A DNA stretch of 64,000 nucleotides, taken from contig CAWIHT010000015.1 of NCBI GenBank assembly GCA_963836085.1, positions 1 to 64,000 on the forward strand, given 5' to 3'. The stretch comes from JAHEEL01 sp963836085. GTDB lineage: Bacteria > Actinomycetota > Acidimicrobiia > Spongiisociales > UBA5794. Below, piece by piece: positions 1 to 8,584 of the stretch. Both the position numbers and the translations under genes were made by a program. The notes below the pieces were generated by a model. It made no database searches and had not been told where the DNA came from. It saw only the letters and a program-made list of their open reading frames with translations. Position 1 is the stretch's first letter, and every line of letters starts with the position of its first letter.

Positions 1-897
1 GGACACTTCGACCGCTGGGAGCTCAGCCCCGACGACCGACACGGTCCCAACCGGATCGCCGTGAAGGGTGCCGGTCAGTTCCCCATGTACGTCGGCACCC
101 ATGGCTTCGAGAATATTGAGAAATCCGAGCCGTCCGGGGTTGAGGCTGACGTTCGGGGTCACGACCCGAGACCCCGACACGATTGCCGCACTCGCCCACA
201 CGTAGGCAGCGCTGGAGGGATCTCCGGGTATCGCGTACAACGCGCCCGGGACCGGACCCGGCTTGATCTGCATCAGCGTGCCGTTCGATACTCCGAGCCC
301 GAACGCCTCGAGCCACCGTTCGGTGTGGTCCCGATACCCGGCGGGACTGTCGATCGATGAGTCCCCATCCGCCTGGATCGCAGCGAGTTCGAAGGCTGAG
401 CGGACCTGCGCCGACGCCACATCGATCGTGATGTCCGCACCGCGGAGCGCGGCTGTTCCAATCGTCATCGGTGCAGTGCCGTCCGGGGAGAGCGACACGT
501 CCGCGCCGAGCGCTCCGAGGGGATTGACGAGGCGCCGCATGGGGCGTTTCGAAAGGGATGTGTCACCGGTGAGCGTCACCCTGAACGGCAACGCGGACAA
601 GCTCCCGGCGAGGAGACGCATCGTGGTGCCCGAGTTGCCGCAGTCGATCGGCTCGCCCGGATCAACCGCCGTGCCGCACGGTGTGAATCGATCACCGTCG
701 CGGCGAAGTCCGAGGCGCTCGAGCGCGCCGGCGGTCGAGGCGACGTCGAGGCCGGGCGCAAGGCCGGTGATCTCGCTGGCGTCGCCGGCGAGGGCCGCAA
801 AGATCAGCGCGCGGTGCGACAGCGACTTGTCTCCCGGGACGTTGACCCCGGCCTGGAACGGTCCGGATGCCGGCTCAAGTGTTCGGTCGTCCGTCAT
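1..897 (-). CDS. aroA: EPSP synthase (3-phosphoshikimate 1-carboxyvinyltransferase), 3' end beyond window
   Basis: Transfers enolpyruvyl from PEP to shikimate 3-phosphate in the shikimate pathway to aromatic amino acids (cytosolic). The 299 visible residues are the N-terminal two thirds of a family usually about 430 long; the frame runs off position 1 without a stop. Motifs seen: PGDKSLSHR (residues 21-29, phosphate binding) and GNSGTTMRL (87-95), both diagnostic. The ATG at 897 is chosen because GGAGGG lies 5 bases upstream. It overlaps the end of rluB by 23 bases, so it is the last visible gene of a scpA-scpB-rluB-aroA operon, an arrangement common in Actinomycetota. Identity is secure; only the C-terminus is unseen. 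Confidence 0.95.
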   Translation of the reverse strand, partial: MTDDRTLEPASGPFQAGVNVPGDKSLSHRALIFAALAGDASEITGLAPGLDVASTAGALERLGLRRDGDRFTPCGTAVDPGEPIDCGNSGTTMRLLAGSLSALPFRVTLTGDTSLSKRPMRRLVNPLGALGADVSLSPDGTAPMTIGTAALRGADITIDVASAQVRSAFELAAIQADGDSSIDSPAGYRDHTERWLEAFGLGVSNGTLMQIKPGPVPGALYAIPGDPSSAAYVWASAAIVSGSRVVTPNVSLNPGRLGFLNILEAMGADVHGELTGTLHGDPVGTVSVVGAELPAVEVS

Positions 898-1618
898 CTG
901 AACCCTCCTCTCCAACGGCGTACACCGCCCGGATCTCCTCGATCGTGAGCGTACGGTGCTCCCCCGCTTTCAGCGAACCGTCGCGAATCGGTCCGATCGC
1001 GGTCCGGACCAGACGCTCAACCGGGTGCCCGACGACCTCGAACATGCGCCGCACGATGCGCTTGCGCCCTTCACCCATGATGATCTCCACCAGGGCACGG
1101 CCATCCGACTGATCGAGCATGCGTGCCGCAATTGCCGCCGCAGGACCGTCTTCGAGATCGACACCATCGGTGAGGCGACGGAGCGCTGCTGGTTCAACAG
1201 TGCCCGAGACGAGCACCACATAGGTCTTGTGAACGCCGAAACGCGGGTGCGTGAGCCGCAACGTGAGATCTCCATCATTCGTCAGCACCATCAGGCCCTC
1301 GGAGTCGGCATCGAGGCGCCCCGCGGGATAGACCCGTATCGATCCCGGGACCAGTTCGACCACAGTGGGTCGGCCCTGCGGATCATCCGCGGTGCTCACC
1401 GTCCCAACCGGTTTGTACACGAGGTATGAAGCGAGATCGGGTGCCAGCGGCAGCGGGAGTCCGTCGATCTGGACTCGCTGCTTCGATGGATCGATCTTCT
1501 GGCCGAGGTGGGCCGGTACGCCGTCGACCGTGACGCGGCCCTTTCCGATGAGGATCTCGGCGTGCCGGCGAGAGGCGTAGCCCGACCGGGCGATCAGCTT
1601 CTGGAGTCGTTCGATGAT
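875..1618 (-). CDS. rluB: 23S rRNA pseudouridine synthase, RluB/RsuA family; non-canonical start
   Basis: Isomerises a uridine of 23S rRNA to pseudouridine. With the start placed at 1618 the protein is 247 aa: an S4 RNA-binding domain (about 4-60, LQKLIARSGYASRRHAE) followed by the catalytic domain with AGRLDADSEGL (catalytic Asp about 103) and the family GRKRIVRRMF segment. No ATG, GTG or TTG occurs in frame upstream of the GTG at 1420, and that GTG would delete the whole S4 domain. The only plausible initiators are the tandem ATC codons at 1616-1618 and 1613-1615, just after GGAGGG. The gene overlaps the end of scpB by 25 bases. Function is certain; the start is inferred, and a sequencing error or coupling from scpB is an alternative. 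Confidence 0.85.
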   Translation of the reverse strand: MIERLQKLIARSGYASRRHAEILIGKGRVTVDGVPAHLGQKIDPSKQRVQIDGLPLPLAPDLASYLVYKPVGTVSTADDPQGRPTVVELVPGSIRVYPAGRLDADSEGLMVLTNDGDLTLRLTHPRFGVHKTYVVLVSGTVEPAALRRLTDGVDLEDGPAAAIAARMLDQSDGRALVEIIMGEGRKRIVRRMFEVVGHPVERLVRTAIGPIRDGSLKAGEHRTLTIEEIRAVYAVGEEGSDDGRPNT

Positions 1619-2175
1619 CCCTCCGGTCGGAAGGGGCGTTCGAGGGTCTCGACCACCTCGGCTGGTGGCACGTGATCCGCAAGCGGGGGTAGCTCTTGTG
1701 GGCTGTCGATGCCGAGCTTCTCGAGGAACAACTCCGTGGTGCCGTACAACAGTGCCTGCCCGGGACCGGGCGCCGTTCCGATCTCGCGGACGAGCCCACG
1801 GCGTTCGAGAGTATGCAGCGCCCGCTCCGAGTCGACGCCGCGCACTTCTGAGATCTGCCCGCGTGATACCGGCTGTCGATACGCCACGACCGCGAGCGTC
1901 TCGAGCGCCGCGTTCGAGAGGCGGGTTGCACGCTCCGATGCAGCGAATCGCTCCAGGTACGGGAGCATGTCGGCGGAGGTGTAGAAGCGCCAGCCGCCTG
2001 CAACCGCACGCAGGACGATACCGGCCTGCCGCTCGAAGAGTTCCTGTTCGATCTCCGCGAGGGCGGCCTCGACATCGGTGATCGGCGCCTCGACGACTTC
2101 CGCCAACTCATTCACCGAGATCGGCGACTCGGACACAAAGAGGATGGCCTCGATCGGGCCACGGATATCCGTCAC
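1594..2175 (-). CDS. scpB: Segregation and condensation protein B
   Basis: Winged-helix kleisin-binding subunit that, with ScpA, forms the SMC condensin complex for chromosome compaction and segregation. 193 aa, normal for the family. The N-terminal IRGPIEAILFVSESPI and central LETLAVVAYRQPVSRGQI segments are characteristic winged-helix regions. The GTG at 2175 is chosen because it overlaps the scpA stop codon (GTGA), indicating translational coupling; an upstream in-frame ATG would lie deep inside scpA and add a non-homologous leader. The 3' end overlaps the S4 domain start of rluB. Confidence 0.93.
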   Translation of the reverse strand: MTDIRGPIEAILFVSESPISVNELAEVVEAPITDVEAALAEIEQELFERQAGIVLRAVAGGWRFYTSADMLPYLERFAASERATRLSNAALETLAVVAYRQPVSRGQISEVRGVDSERALHTLERRGLVREIGTAPGPGQALLYGTTELFLEKLGIDSPQELPPLADHVPPAEVVETLERPFRPEGSSNDSRS

Positions 2176-2945
2176 GAGAGTTCCTCTCCTCTGAGCAGCG
2201 CATCGAGTTGCTCGGTCGCTGCCGCCTCGCTGTAGTTGATTCGGATCGGCATCCGGCGGTCCTCTTGCGAGACGCGCAGAATGCCCCACCTGGCCAGTTC
2301 AAGAAGGCCGAGGAAGTAGGCGACCACCTCGACCGAACGCGAGCAGTGGGCAACAACGTCGTCGAAGTCGGCCTCGACGGCGGTCGCCATACGGTCCTGA
2401 AGATCGAGCATCGCTTCCTGAACCGACGGTAGCTCCATGTCGAGGTGGTCGACATCGATCGAATCGTCGACATCGGCAAACACGCGCTCGGCCAGGGCGG
2501 CCAATCCGGCTCCATCGACGCGGAGCACGAAATCGGGAGCCATCGGCGTGACGCCTTCGAGACCGACGGCTCGGCCGATGTGCCGTTCGTTGGCCGCGAT
2601 GCGATGGGAGAAGACGGCCGCGACGTCCTTGAACGTCAGATTCATCAGGAGGCGCGAAAGGAGCCGGTCCCGCTCCTCGGCCAACGCGAGTTCATCATCG
2701 AGATCGATTTCGCGGTCGTCTGGCAGCAGGTGGCGGGCCTTGAGTTGGATGAGCGTCGACGCGATCAGAAGGAACTCACTGGTCACCGTGAGGTCCATGT
2801 CGGACATCAGGTCCAGGTAGTCCAGATACTCCGAGACGAGGTCGGACAGGCTCAGTTCCGTGATTGCGACCTGATGCGACGTAATCAACTGCAGCAGCAG
2901 GTCGAGTGGACCCTCGAACACGCGCGTCTTCACTTCGTACGTCAT
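2172..2945 (-). CDS. scpA: Segregation and condensation protein A (kleisin)
   Basis: Kleisin that bridges the SMC ATPase heads and binds ScpB; acts on the nucleoid. 257 aa. The N-terminus VFEGPLDLLLQLI (9-21) and VTSEFLLIASTLIQLKAR (about 52-69) are hallmark ScpA motifs; the C-terminus carries the winged-helix region. The start at 2945 is the ATG immediately before the conserved domain; there is no Shine-Dalgarno, but a TAGCAT box lies 8 bases upstream, so the message may be leaderless. It heads the scpAB-rluB-aroA operon. Confidence 0.94.
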   Translation of the reverse strand: MTYEVKTRVFEGPLDLLLQLITSHQVAITELSLSDLVSEYLDYLDLMSDMDLTVTSEFLLIASTLIQLKARHLLPDDREIDLDDELALAEERDRLLSRLLMNLTFKDVAAVFSHRIAANERHIGRAVGLEGVTPMAPDFVLRVDGAGLAALAERVFADVDDSIDVDHLDMELPSVQEAMLDLQDRMATAVEADFDDVVAHCSRSVEVVAYFLGLLELARWGILRVSQEDRRMPIRINYSEAAATEQLDALLRGEELS

Positions 2946-2953
2946 GGACGATG

Positions 2954-2959
2954 ATGCTA
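2954..2959 (-). promoter_or_regulatory. Candidate -10 box (TAGCAT) for scpA
   Basis: TAGCAT ends 8 bases before the scpA ATG and no ribosome-binding site is present between them. This spacing fits a leaderless or very short leader transcript. No clear -35 is visible. Confidence 0.4.
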
Positions 2960-2992
2960 TCGCCCCCGGCGCCGGTGATCGAGGAGCGGACG

Positions 2993-3478
2993 TCACCCGT
3001 CGGCCTCGAGGAGCACCTGCCACCGATCTGGATCGATCCCCTCCGGGGCGGATGCGGGGTGGAGGCGTGCGAACTCGACGGCGAGGCCGCCACATTGCGC
3101 CTGTTCGAGTTCGGTGGAGCCACGACGACCATGGTCGCGGTATGCCCACATGCGACGGGTCATCGGGAGTCGGGCATAGTGGAGCAGGGTCGCGATCGAG
3201 CGCGCCACTGGCCCGACCGTCGGACGCCACTTGCCGATGTCGTGGAGGAGGGCTGCTTCGATCGCCTCTGCGTCATCCGGCAACTTCGATGCCACTCTCT
3301 GAGCGACGTTGAGGGCATGCCGCTGATCCGGGAAGCTCTGCTTCCAGAAGAGATCTGCGCATGGACCGGAGAGGTGTTCATGCACGTAGCGCTGTTCCTC
3401 GGGACTCAGAGGGCGCGCACTGAGGTGTCCGAAGAATCGCGAAACAAGGTGGCCGGCCGTCGGGAGCCGACCCGTCAC
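2993..3478 (-). CDS. HD-domain protein (putative phosphohydrolase)
   Basis: 161 aa. Contains an HD metal-binding signature AALLHDIGKWRP and an upstream QRHALNVAQRVA segment that would supply the first His of an HDc domain. The substrate cannot be told from sequence; HD proteins of this size act on nucleotides or phosphoesters. The GTG at 3478 is chosen because it overlaps the stop of the upstream DksA-like gene (GTGA) and removes an arginine-rich, non-domain leader. Lies 47 bases before scpA on the same strand. Confidence 0.75.
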   Translation of the reverse strand: MTGRLPTAGHLVSRFFGHLSARPLSPEEQRYVHEHLSGPCADLFWKQSFPDQRHALNVAQRVASKLPDDAEAIEAALLHDIGKWRPTVGPVARSIATLLHYARLPMTRRMWAYRDHGRRGSTELEQAQCGGLAVEFARLHPASAPEGIDPDRWQVLLEADG

Positions 3479-3825
3479 GAGGCGGCCTTGCACCCCACGC
3501 AGCGTCGGGCGGCGGGCAGGTACTCGATGCGGTCGGGTTCGATGTCCTCGCCGCAGGTTTCGCACACCCCGTACGTCCCGGTTCCGATCTTGCCGATCGC
3601 TTTGTCAATCCGGTCGAGGCGGTCTTTGGCGGATTCGACGAGGCCAAGCACCTCGGTACGTCCTGCCGTTACGGCACCGGCATCGGCGAACGCATCGCCG
3701 TAGTCGACCGCACCGGTGAGGGCTCCGGATTCGTCGGCACCGAGATCCGTCAACTGTCGAACGACCTTCGCCCGCTCCTCGATGAGGAGTGCTTCGGCGG
3801 TTGTTTCATCGATCGTCGCAGTCAT
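3475..3825 (-). CDS. DksA/TraR-type C4 zinc-finger protein
   Basis: 116 aa. The N-terminal half is predicted coiled-coil/helical (ERAKVVRQLTDLG) and the C-terminal half carries CETC-X17-CVGC, the four-cysteine finger of the DksA/TraR family; the KIGTGTYGVCETCGEDI region is typical. In other bacteria such proteins bind the RNA polymerase secondary channel; here the same role is inference only. Coupled to the HD gene by a 4-base overlap and 27 bases downstream of xerD. Confidence 0.85.
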   Translation of the reverse strand: MTATIDETTAEALLIEERAKVVRQLTDLGADESGALTGAVDYGDAFADAGAVTAGRTEVLGLVESAKDRLDRIDKAIGKIGTGTYGVCETCGEDIEPDRIEYLPAARRCVGCKAAS

Positions 3826-3852
3826 GGGGGGAACCCGTCCTCCTGTTTGGCC

Positions 3853-4737
3853 CTACCGGGCTCGAGGGTGTGCCGTCACGAACACCTCTTGGAGGTGGTC
3901 CGGAGACACACGCGTGTACACCTGTGTGGTGCTGATACTAGCGTGACCGAGCATTTCCTGGACAGTTCTTAGATCTGCACCGCCTTCGACCATATGGGTG
4001 GCGGCGGAGTGACGGAGCACATGGGGAGACAACGCATTCGGTGCGATTCCGGCGCTCCGTCCAACTCGCTTGACGATGTCCCAGATTCCTTGGCGGGTGA
4101 GCCCTCTCCCACGAGCATTCACGAACAGCACATCGGTCCGCTCCTGTTCGCTGAGCAGGTCGAGACGAATTGGGAGGTACTCTCGGATGGCTCGTCGCGC
4201 GTGGCTGCCGAGCGGCACCAGGCGTTGTTTCGAGCCCTTCCCGGTCACAACGACGGTTGCGGAATCGAGATCGAGGTCCGACAGGCCCAGGGTTGCAGCT
4301 TCGGTGACACGGGCGCCGGTTGCGTAGAGGAACTCGAGAATCGCTGCGTCTCTGGCGCCGAGCGGCGTGGTGCGATCCGGAGTTTCGAGGAGCTTGAGGG
4401 TCCGCTCGATCGTCAGCGCCTTGGGCAGCGTCCTCGATCGGCGGGGCACGTCAACCAGGACGGTGGGGTCCTCATTCGAGAAGCCTTCGGCCACGAGGAA
4501 CCGATGGTACCCCCGCACGGCTGCGATCTTTCGTGCCCGCGTCGACCGAGCCAGTCCACGCCCCATGAGATTCTCGGCGAAGCCGGGCACGCCGCCGGAA
4601 CCGGCAGCCGATTCGAGGAAGACGAAGTAGTCGGTGAGATCGCGGCGATACGCCACGACGGTGTTGCGGGAGAGACCGCGCTCCGAGCGGAGGGTACCGA
4701 GGAACTCCTCGGCTTCTGCCGGAAGAACGACCGTCAT
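3853..4737 (-). CDS. xerD: Site-specific tyrosine recombinase XerD
   Basis: Resolves chromosome dimers at dif together with XerC. 294 aa, full length. N-terminal SAM-like DNA-binding domain (about 5-95) and a catalytic domain with the complete active site: Arg143 (ATGARVTE), Lys167 (GKGSK), His239-x-x-Arg242 (HVLRH), His265 (LGHASI) and nucleophile Tyr274. The ATG overlaps the stop of the Nudix gene (ATGA). The position next to the Nudix gene and recN, within scpAB-pyrG synteny, supports XerD rather than a phage integrase. Confidence 0.93.
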   Translation of the reverse strand: MTVVLPAEAEEFLGTLRSERGLSRNTVVAYRRDLTDYFVFLESAAGSGGVPGFAENLMGRGLARSTRARKIAAVRGYHRFLVAEGFSNEDPTVLVDVPRRSRTLPKALTIERTLKLLETPDRTTPLGARDAAILEFLYATGARVTEAATLGLSDLDLDSATVVVTGKGSKQRLVPLGSHARRAIREYLPIRLDLLSEQERTDVLFVNARGRGLTRQGIWDIVKRVGRSAGIAPNALSPHVLRHSAATHMVEGGADLRTVQEMLGHASISTTQVYTRVSPDHLQEVFVTAHPRAR

Positions 4738-5264
4738 CGGTCGGCAGCGAGAAGCAGCCCTGCGACCGTCTTGGCGTCCGTGATCACTCCATCCCGAACT
4801 CGGTCGACCGCGTCGGCAAGCGGGATGCGGATGATCGTCGCGTGCTCCTCTTCGGCTCCGATGGGGTTGACGGGAACCGCCTCAAGGTCGATGGCGCGAT
4901 AGATCGTGATGACCTCGTCGCAGAAGCCCGGAGTTGTGAGAAGGTCGGTGAGGTGGTCGAGGCGACCAGGGGTGAAGCCGACCTCTTCTTCGAGTTCTCT
5001 CTTGGCGGCCTCGCGGCGATCCTCCCCCGGCACATCGAGCTTGCCGGCAGGGATCTCGAGCAGGTTTCTGCCGATCGGCGCTCGGTACTGATCGATCAGG
5101 AAGACGTCACCCTCGAGGATCGGGACCACGGCGACGGCGCCCGGATGGTTGACGACGACCCGCTTGACGATGTCGCCGGTCGGGGTCGCGATCGTGGCAC
5201 GCGTGATGTGGAGGAACGCCTCCTCGGCGACCGTCCGACTGCCGATTGTGCGGAACTGGGACAT
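4734..5264 (-). CDS. Nudix hydrolase, ADP-ribose pyrophosphatase-like
   Basis: 176 aa. Hydrolyses a nucleoside diphosphate linked to another moiety; the ADP-ribose pyrophosphatase subgroup is suggested by the layout and conserved location between pyrG and xerD. The Nudix box G-x5-E-x7-REVxEExGxx is present as AAKRELEEEVGFTPG preceded by EIPAGKLDVPGED. The start at 5264 is 1 base after the pyrG stop and gives a domain of usual length; an earlier in-frame start would lie inside pyrG. Confidence 0.88.
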   Translation of the reverse strand: MSQFRTIGSRTVAEEAFLHITRATIATPTGDIVKRVVVNHPGAVAVVPILEGDVFLIDQYRAPIGRNLLEIPAGKLDVPGEDRREAAKRELEEEVGFTPGRLDHLTDLLTTPGFCDEVITIYRAIDLEAVPVNPIGAEEEHATIIRIPLADAVDRVRDGVITDAKTVAGLLLAADR

Positions 5265-5265
5265 C

Positions 5266-6921
5266 TCAGCGGCTCGTGCCGACCTGAAACGCTGTAGGGG
5301 CGGCCTCGACCGACGCTGTGGCCCGACGGCGCTCGAGCGCGGCGCCGATGAATCCATCGAAGAGCGGATGTGGATCGTCCGGCCTCGACTTGAACTCGGG
5401 GTGGAACTGTGAGGCGACGAAGAATGGATGGGATGGCAGTTCGACGATCTCGACGAGGCGGTCATCCGGTGACAGGCCCGAGAACACCATCCCAGCCTCC
5501 TCGAACTCGTTGCGGTAGCGGTTGTTGACCTCCCACCGGTGCCGGTGGCGTTCGTAGATCACGGGCTCACCGTAGAGATCAGCCGTTCGGGTGCCCGGCT
5601 TCAGCTTCGCCGGATAGATCCCGAGCCGCATGGTTCCGCCGAGATCCTCGACGTCGGCCTGGTCCTCCATCAAATCGATCACCGGGTACCGCGAGGTCGG
5701 GTCGAACTCGCTGCTGTGAGCGCCGACGTGTCCGAGCACGTTGCGGGCGTACTCGATGACGGCACACTGCAAACCGAGACAAAGACCCAGAAACGGCACA
5801 CCATTCTCGCGGGCGTGGCGGATCGCTTCGATCTTCCCTTCGATCCCGCGGATGCCGAACCCTCCCGGCACGATGATGCCGTCGAGTCCTGCCAGGTGGC
5901 TCTCAGCCAGGAGACCTTCTACCTCTTCCGCCGGGATCCAACGGATGTCCACGTCGGCGCCCAGTGCAGCGCCGGAGTGACGGAGCGACTCTACGACCGA
6001 GAGATAGGCGTCGGGCAGTTCAACGTATTTGCCGACGAGACCGATGGTCACCGGCTCGTTGGCACCTGCCATCCGCTCCACCATGGCACGCCAGTCGTCC
6101 ATGTCGGGGGGTGGCGTCTCGAGGCCCAGTTCGCGACACACCACTTCGTCGAGTCCCGCCTCCTGCATGGCGAGCGGCACGGCGTAGATGCTCTCGATGT
6201 CGAGTGCGTTGATCACGGCGTCCGGCTCGACGTCGCAGAAGAGGCTGATCTTGCGGCGCGCCGACTCGTCCAGAGGCCGGTCCGAGCGAAGCACGATGAT
6301 CTCGGGTTGGATCCCTCGAGAACGCAATTCCGCCACGCTGTGCTGCGTCGGTTTGGTCTTCAGTTCCTCACTGGTTGCCAGGTACGGAACCAGGGTCACG
6401 TGGATGTAGCAGACGTTCTCGGTCCCGACGTCCTTGCGCACCTGCCGGATCGCTTCGAGGAATGGGAGGCCCTCGATGTCGCCAACCGTGCCGCCGACCT
6501 CGGTGATGACCACATCGATGTCGGCATTCTGTCCAAGTTTCCGGACCCGAGCTTTGATCTCATTGGTGATGTGCGGGATGACCTGCACGGTTGCGCCGAG
6601 GTAGTCGCCGCGACGCTCCTTGCGAATCACCGACTGGTAGATCGATCCGGTGGTGACATTGGAGTCGCGACTGAGGTGGACACCAGTGAACCGCTCGTAG
6701 TGTCCGAGGTCGAGGTCTGTCTCGCCTCCGTCGTCGGTGACGAACACCTCTCCGTGCTCGAACGGATTCATGGTTCCGGGGTCCACGTTGATGTACGGAT
6801 CCAGTTTCTGAATCGTCACCTGGAGACCGCGGGCCTCGAGCAGTCGACCCAGGGAAGCGGCAGTGATGCCCTTGCCCAGACTTGATGTCACCCCACCGGT
6901 GACGAATACGTGTTTGGTCAC
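5266..6921 (-). CDS. pyrG: CTP synthase
   Basis: Converts UTP to CTP using glutamine and ATP. 551 aa. The N-terminal synthetase domain begins with the family signature VFVTGGVTSSLGKG, followed by the YINVDPGTMNPFEHGEVFV region; the C-terminal class I glutaminase has the nucleophile elbow LGLCLGLQCAV and the His-Glu pair in FHPEF. The GTG at 6921 is preferred because GAGGTGG lies about 8 bases upstream and it matches the family N-terminus; an ATG at 6951 would add 10 residues. Confidence 0.97.
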   Translation of the reverse strand: MTKHVFVTGGVTSSLGKGITAASLGRLLEARGLQVTIQKLDPYINVDPGTMNPFEHGEVFVTDDGGETDLDLGHYERFTGVHLSRDSNVTTGSIYQSVIRKERRGDYLGATVQVIPHITNEIKARVRKLGQNADIDVVITEVGGTVGDIEGLPFLEAIRQVRKDVGTENVCYIHVTLVPYLATSEELKTKPTQHSVAELRSRGIQPEIIVLRSDRPLDESARRKISLFCDVEPDAVINALDIESIYAVPLAMQEAGLDEVVCRELGLETPPPDMDDWRAMVERMAGANEPVTIGLVGKYVELPDAYLSVVESLRHSGAALGADVDIRWIPAEEVEGLLAESHLAGLDGIIVPGGFGIRGIEGKIEAIRHARENGVPFLGLCLGLQCAVIEYARNVLGHVGAHSSEFDPTSRYPVIDLMEDQADVEDLGGTMRLGIYPAKLKPGTRTADLYGEPVIYERHRHRWEVNNRYRNEFEEAGMVFSGLSPDDRLVEIVELPSHPFFVASQFHPEFKSRPDDPHPLFDGFIGAALERRRATASVEAAPTAFQVGTSR

Positions 6922-6985
6922 GTCGCGCTCCACCTCGGAAGGCCGCAGCATACCGAACGACCATCCTTGAGCACACCTTTGCCCA

Positions 6986-8584
6986 TCAAGTCGCTCCAGC
7001 GATCCTCAGGAGTTCCTCGGCATGGGCCCGACCCCGTTCGCTGTCCGGGAGACCGGCCAGCATTCGAGAGAGTTCCTCAAGCCGATGATCGCCGTCGAGT
7101 TCAGCAACCGATGCCGTGTTCGACTCGCGGCGCACCACGAAGTGGGTGTCTGCGAATGCTGCGACCTGCGGCAGGTGGGTCACGCAGAACACCTGACGGT
7201 CGCGGGCCAAGTCCTTCAGCTTTCGGCCCATGGCGAGCGCTGTCGCACCACCGGTACCGGCGTCAATCTCATCGAATGCAACGACGGCGACTTCACTTGC
7301 TCCCGCTGCGAGCCGGAGAGCGAGGATGAGCCTGCTCAACTCACCGCCGGACGCGACCTTCGAGATTGGTCCCGGCTCCAGGGCACGATCTGATGAGAAG
7401 TTGAGGACCACCTGGTCACCGCCTTCGGGGCCGGGTTCGCGTTCGGTGATCGCGAACGCAACGATCGGATCGGTGAACCCGAGGTCTCGGAGGTGGCCGA
7501 CGGTCCCCTCGGCGACGCGCGCCCCCGCCGACTGACGGTGTCTCCGTAGGTCGGCCGCGGCGTCCTCCACCTTGGAGCGGGCCGCGGCAAGTTGCTGCTC
7601 AATGACATCTGCCTGGTCGAGCAGGCCCTCAAGCTCGTCTGCCCGATTGGCCGCGCCTCTTCCGAACTCGAGCACCGCGTCGAGGTCATCTCCGTACTTC
7701 CGCTTCAGATCAGCGATGAGCGCGCGCCGCTGTTCAACGTGTTCGAGTTCCCGCGGGTCATGGTCCAGGTCGGCCGACACACGACCAACTTCGGTGTTGA
7801 ACTCGGAGAGCGACTCGGTGATCTGGTCTCCGAGGTCGGCGAGGTCGCTCAGCGATGGGTCGACCCGCGACGCGGCCCGGAGATCCCGCACGGCCCGCTC
7901 AAGGGACCCGGCAGCGCCTTGATCGCCTGCGGACTCGCGAACGGAGCCGAGCCGTTCCCTGAGTTCCTCGGCATTCCTGAGTCGGGAAGCCCTTTCTCCA
8001 AGAACCTGCTCGTCGCCGGTCGAGAATCCGGCGCCTTCGATCTCATCCCGTTGGAAGCGAACCATCTCGAGTTCGCGCTCGAGGGCACGCCGACCGCCAC
8101 CGAGCGCCGCGGCCCGCTCACCAACCTCGACGTAGCCCGACCACGCAGCCGTGTACCGGCCGAACGCCTCGTGGCCTTCGTCGTCCATCGCCGCATCGAG
8201 TGCACGCCGAACGGCACGTGGTTCGCTGAGCATCGTTCGGTCATGCTGGCCGACGACGTCGAGGACGCCGCTGAGGGACTCGGCAAGGCTTGCCGCCGTC
8301 ACCATGGATCCGTCGATTGTCGCTCGAGACCGCCGCTGGTCGACTTGACGCCCGAGGATGTGTTCCTCGCCATCAGTGAGGAAGCGAGCCTGCACGACGG
8401 TCTCATCACCGGCTGGGCCGATCTGGTCCTTTCGCGCCGACTCGCCACGCAACAGACGCAGCGCGCCAAGCAGGAGCGTCTTCCCCGTTCCTGTCTCGCC
8501 GGTGATGACCACGAGCCCGGGTCCAGGCTCGAGGTACGCATTGGGGATGAGGCCGAGATTCTCGACCGTCAACTCGTCAAGCAT
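6986..8584 (-). CDS. recN: DNA repair protein RecN (SMC-like ATPase)
   Basis: Acts early in double-strand break repair. 532 aa, slightly shorter than the usual 550-590. N-terminal Walker A GETGTGKT (about 30-37), long helical coiled-coil arms (about 150-360), then the C-terminal ATPase half with the signature SGGELSRLILALRLA and Walker B VVAFDEIDAGTGG. The ATG at 8584 overlaps the nadK stop by 8 bases. Part of the classic tlyA-nadK-recN operon. Confidence 0.95.
   Translation of the reverse strand: MLDELTVENLGLIPNAYLEPGPGLVVITGETGTGKTLLLGALRLLRGESARKDQIGPAGDETVVQARFLTDGEEHILGRQVDQRRSRATIDGSMVTAASLAESLSGVLDVVGQHDRTMLSEPRAVRRALDAAMDDEGHEAFGRYTAAWSGYVEVGERAAALGGGRRALERELEMVRFQRDEIEGAGFSTGDEQVLGERASRLRNAEELRERLGSVRESAGDQGAAGSLERAVRDLRAASRVDPSLSDLADLGDQITESLSEFNTEVGRVSADLDHDPRELEHVEQRRALIADLKRKYGDDLDAVLEFGRGAANRADELEGLLDQADVIEQQLAAARSKVEDAAADLRRHRQSAGARVAEGTVGHLRDLGFTDPIVAFAITEREPGPEGGDQVVLNFSSDRALEPGPISKVASGGELSRLILALRLAAGASEVAVVAFDEIDAGTGGATALAMGRKLKDLARDRQVFCVTHLPQVAAFADTHFVVRRESNTASVAELDGDHRLEELSRMLAGLPDSERGRAHAEELLRIAGAT

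Noticed and set aside
5539..6885. 448-codon plus-strand open frame opposite pyrG
   Set aside because: Antisense of the CTP synthase gene; no motif.
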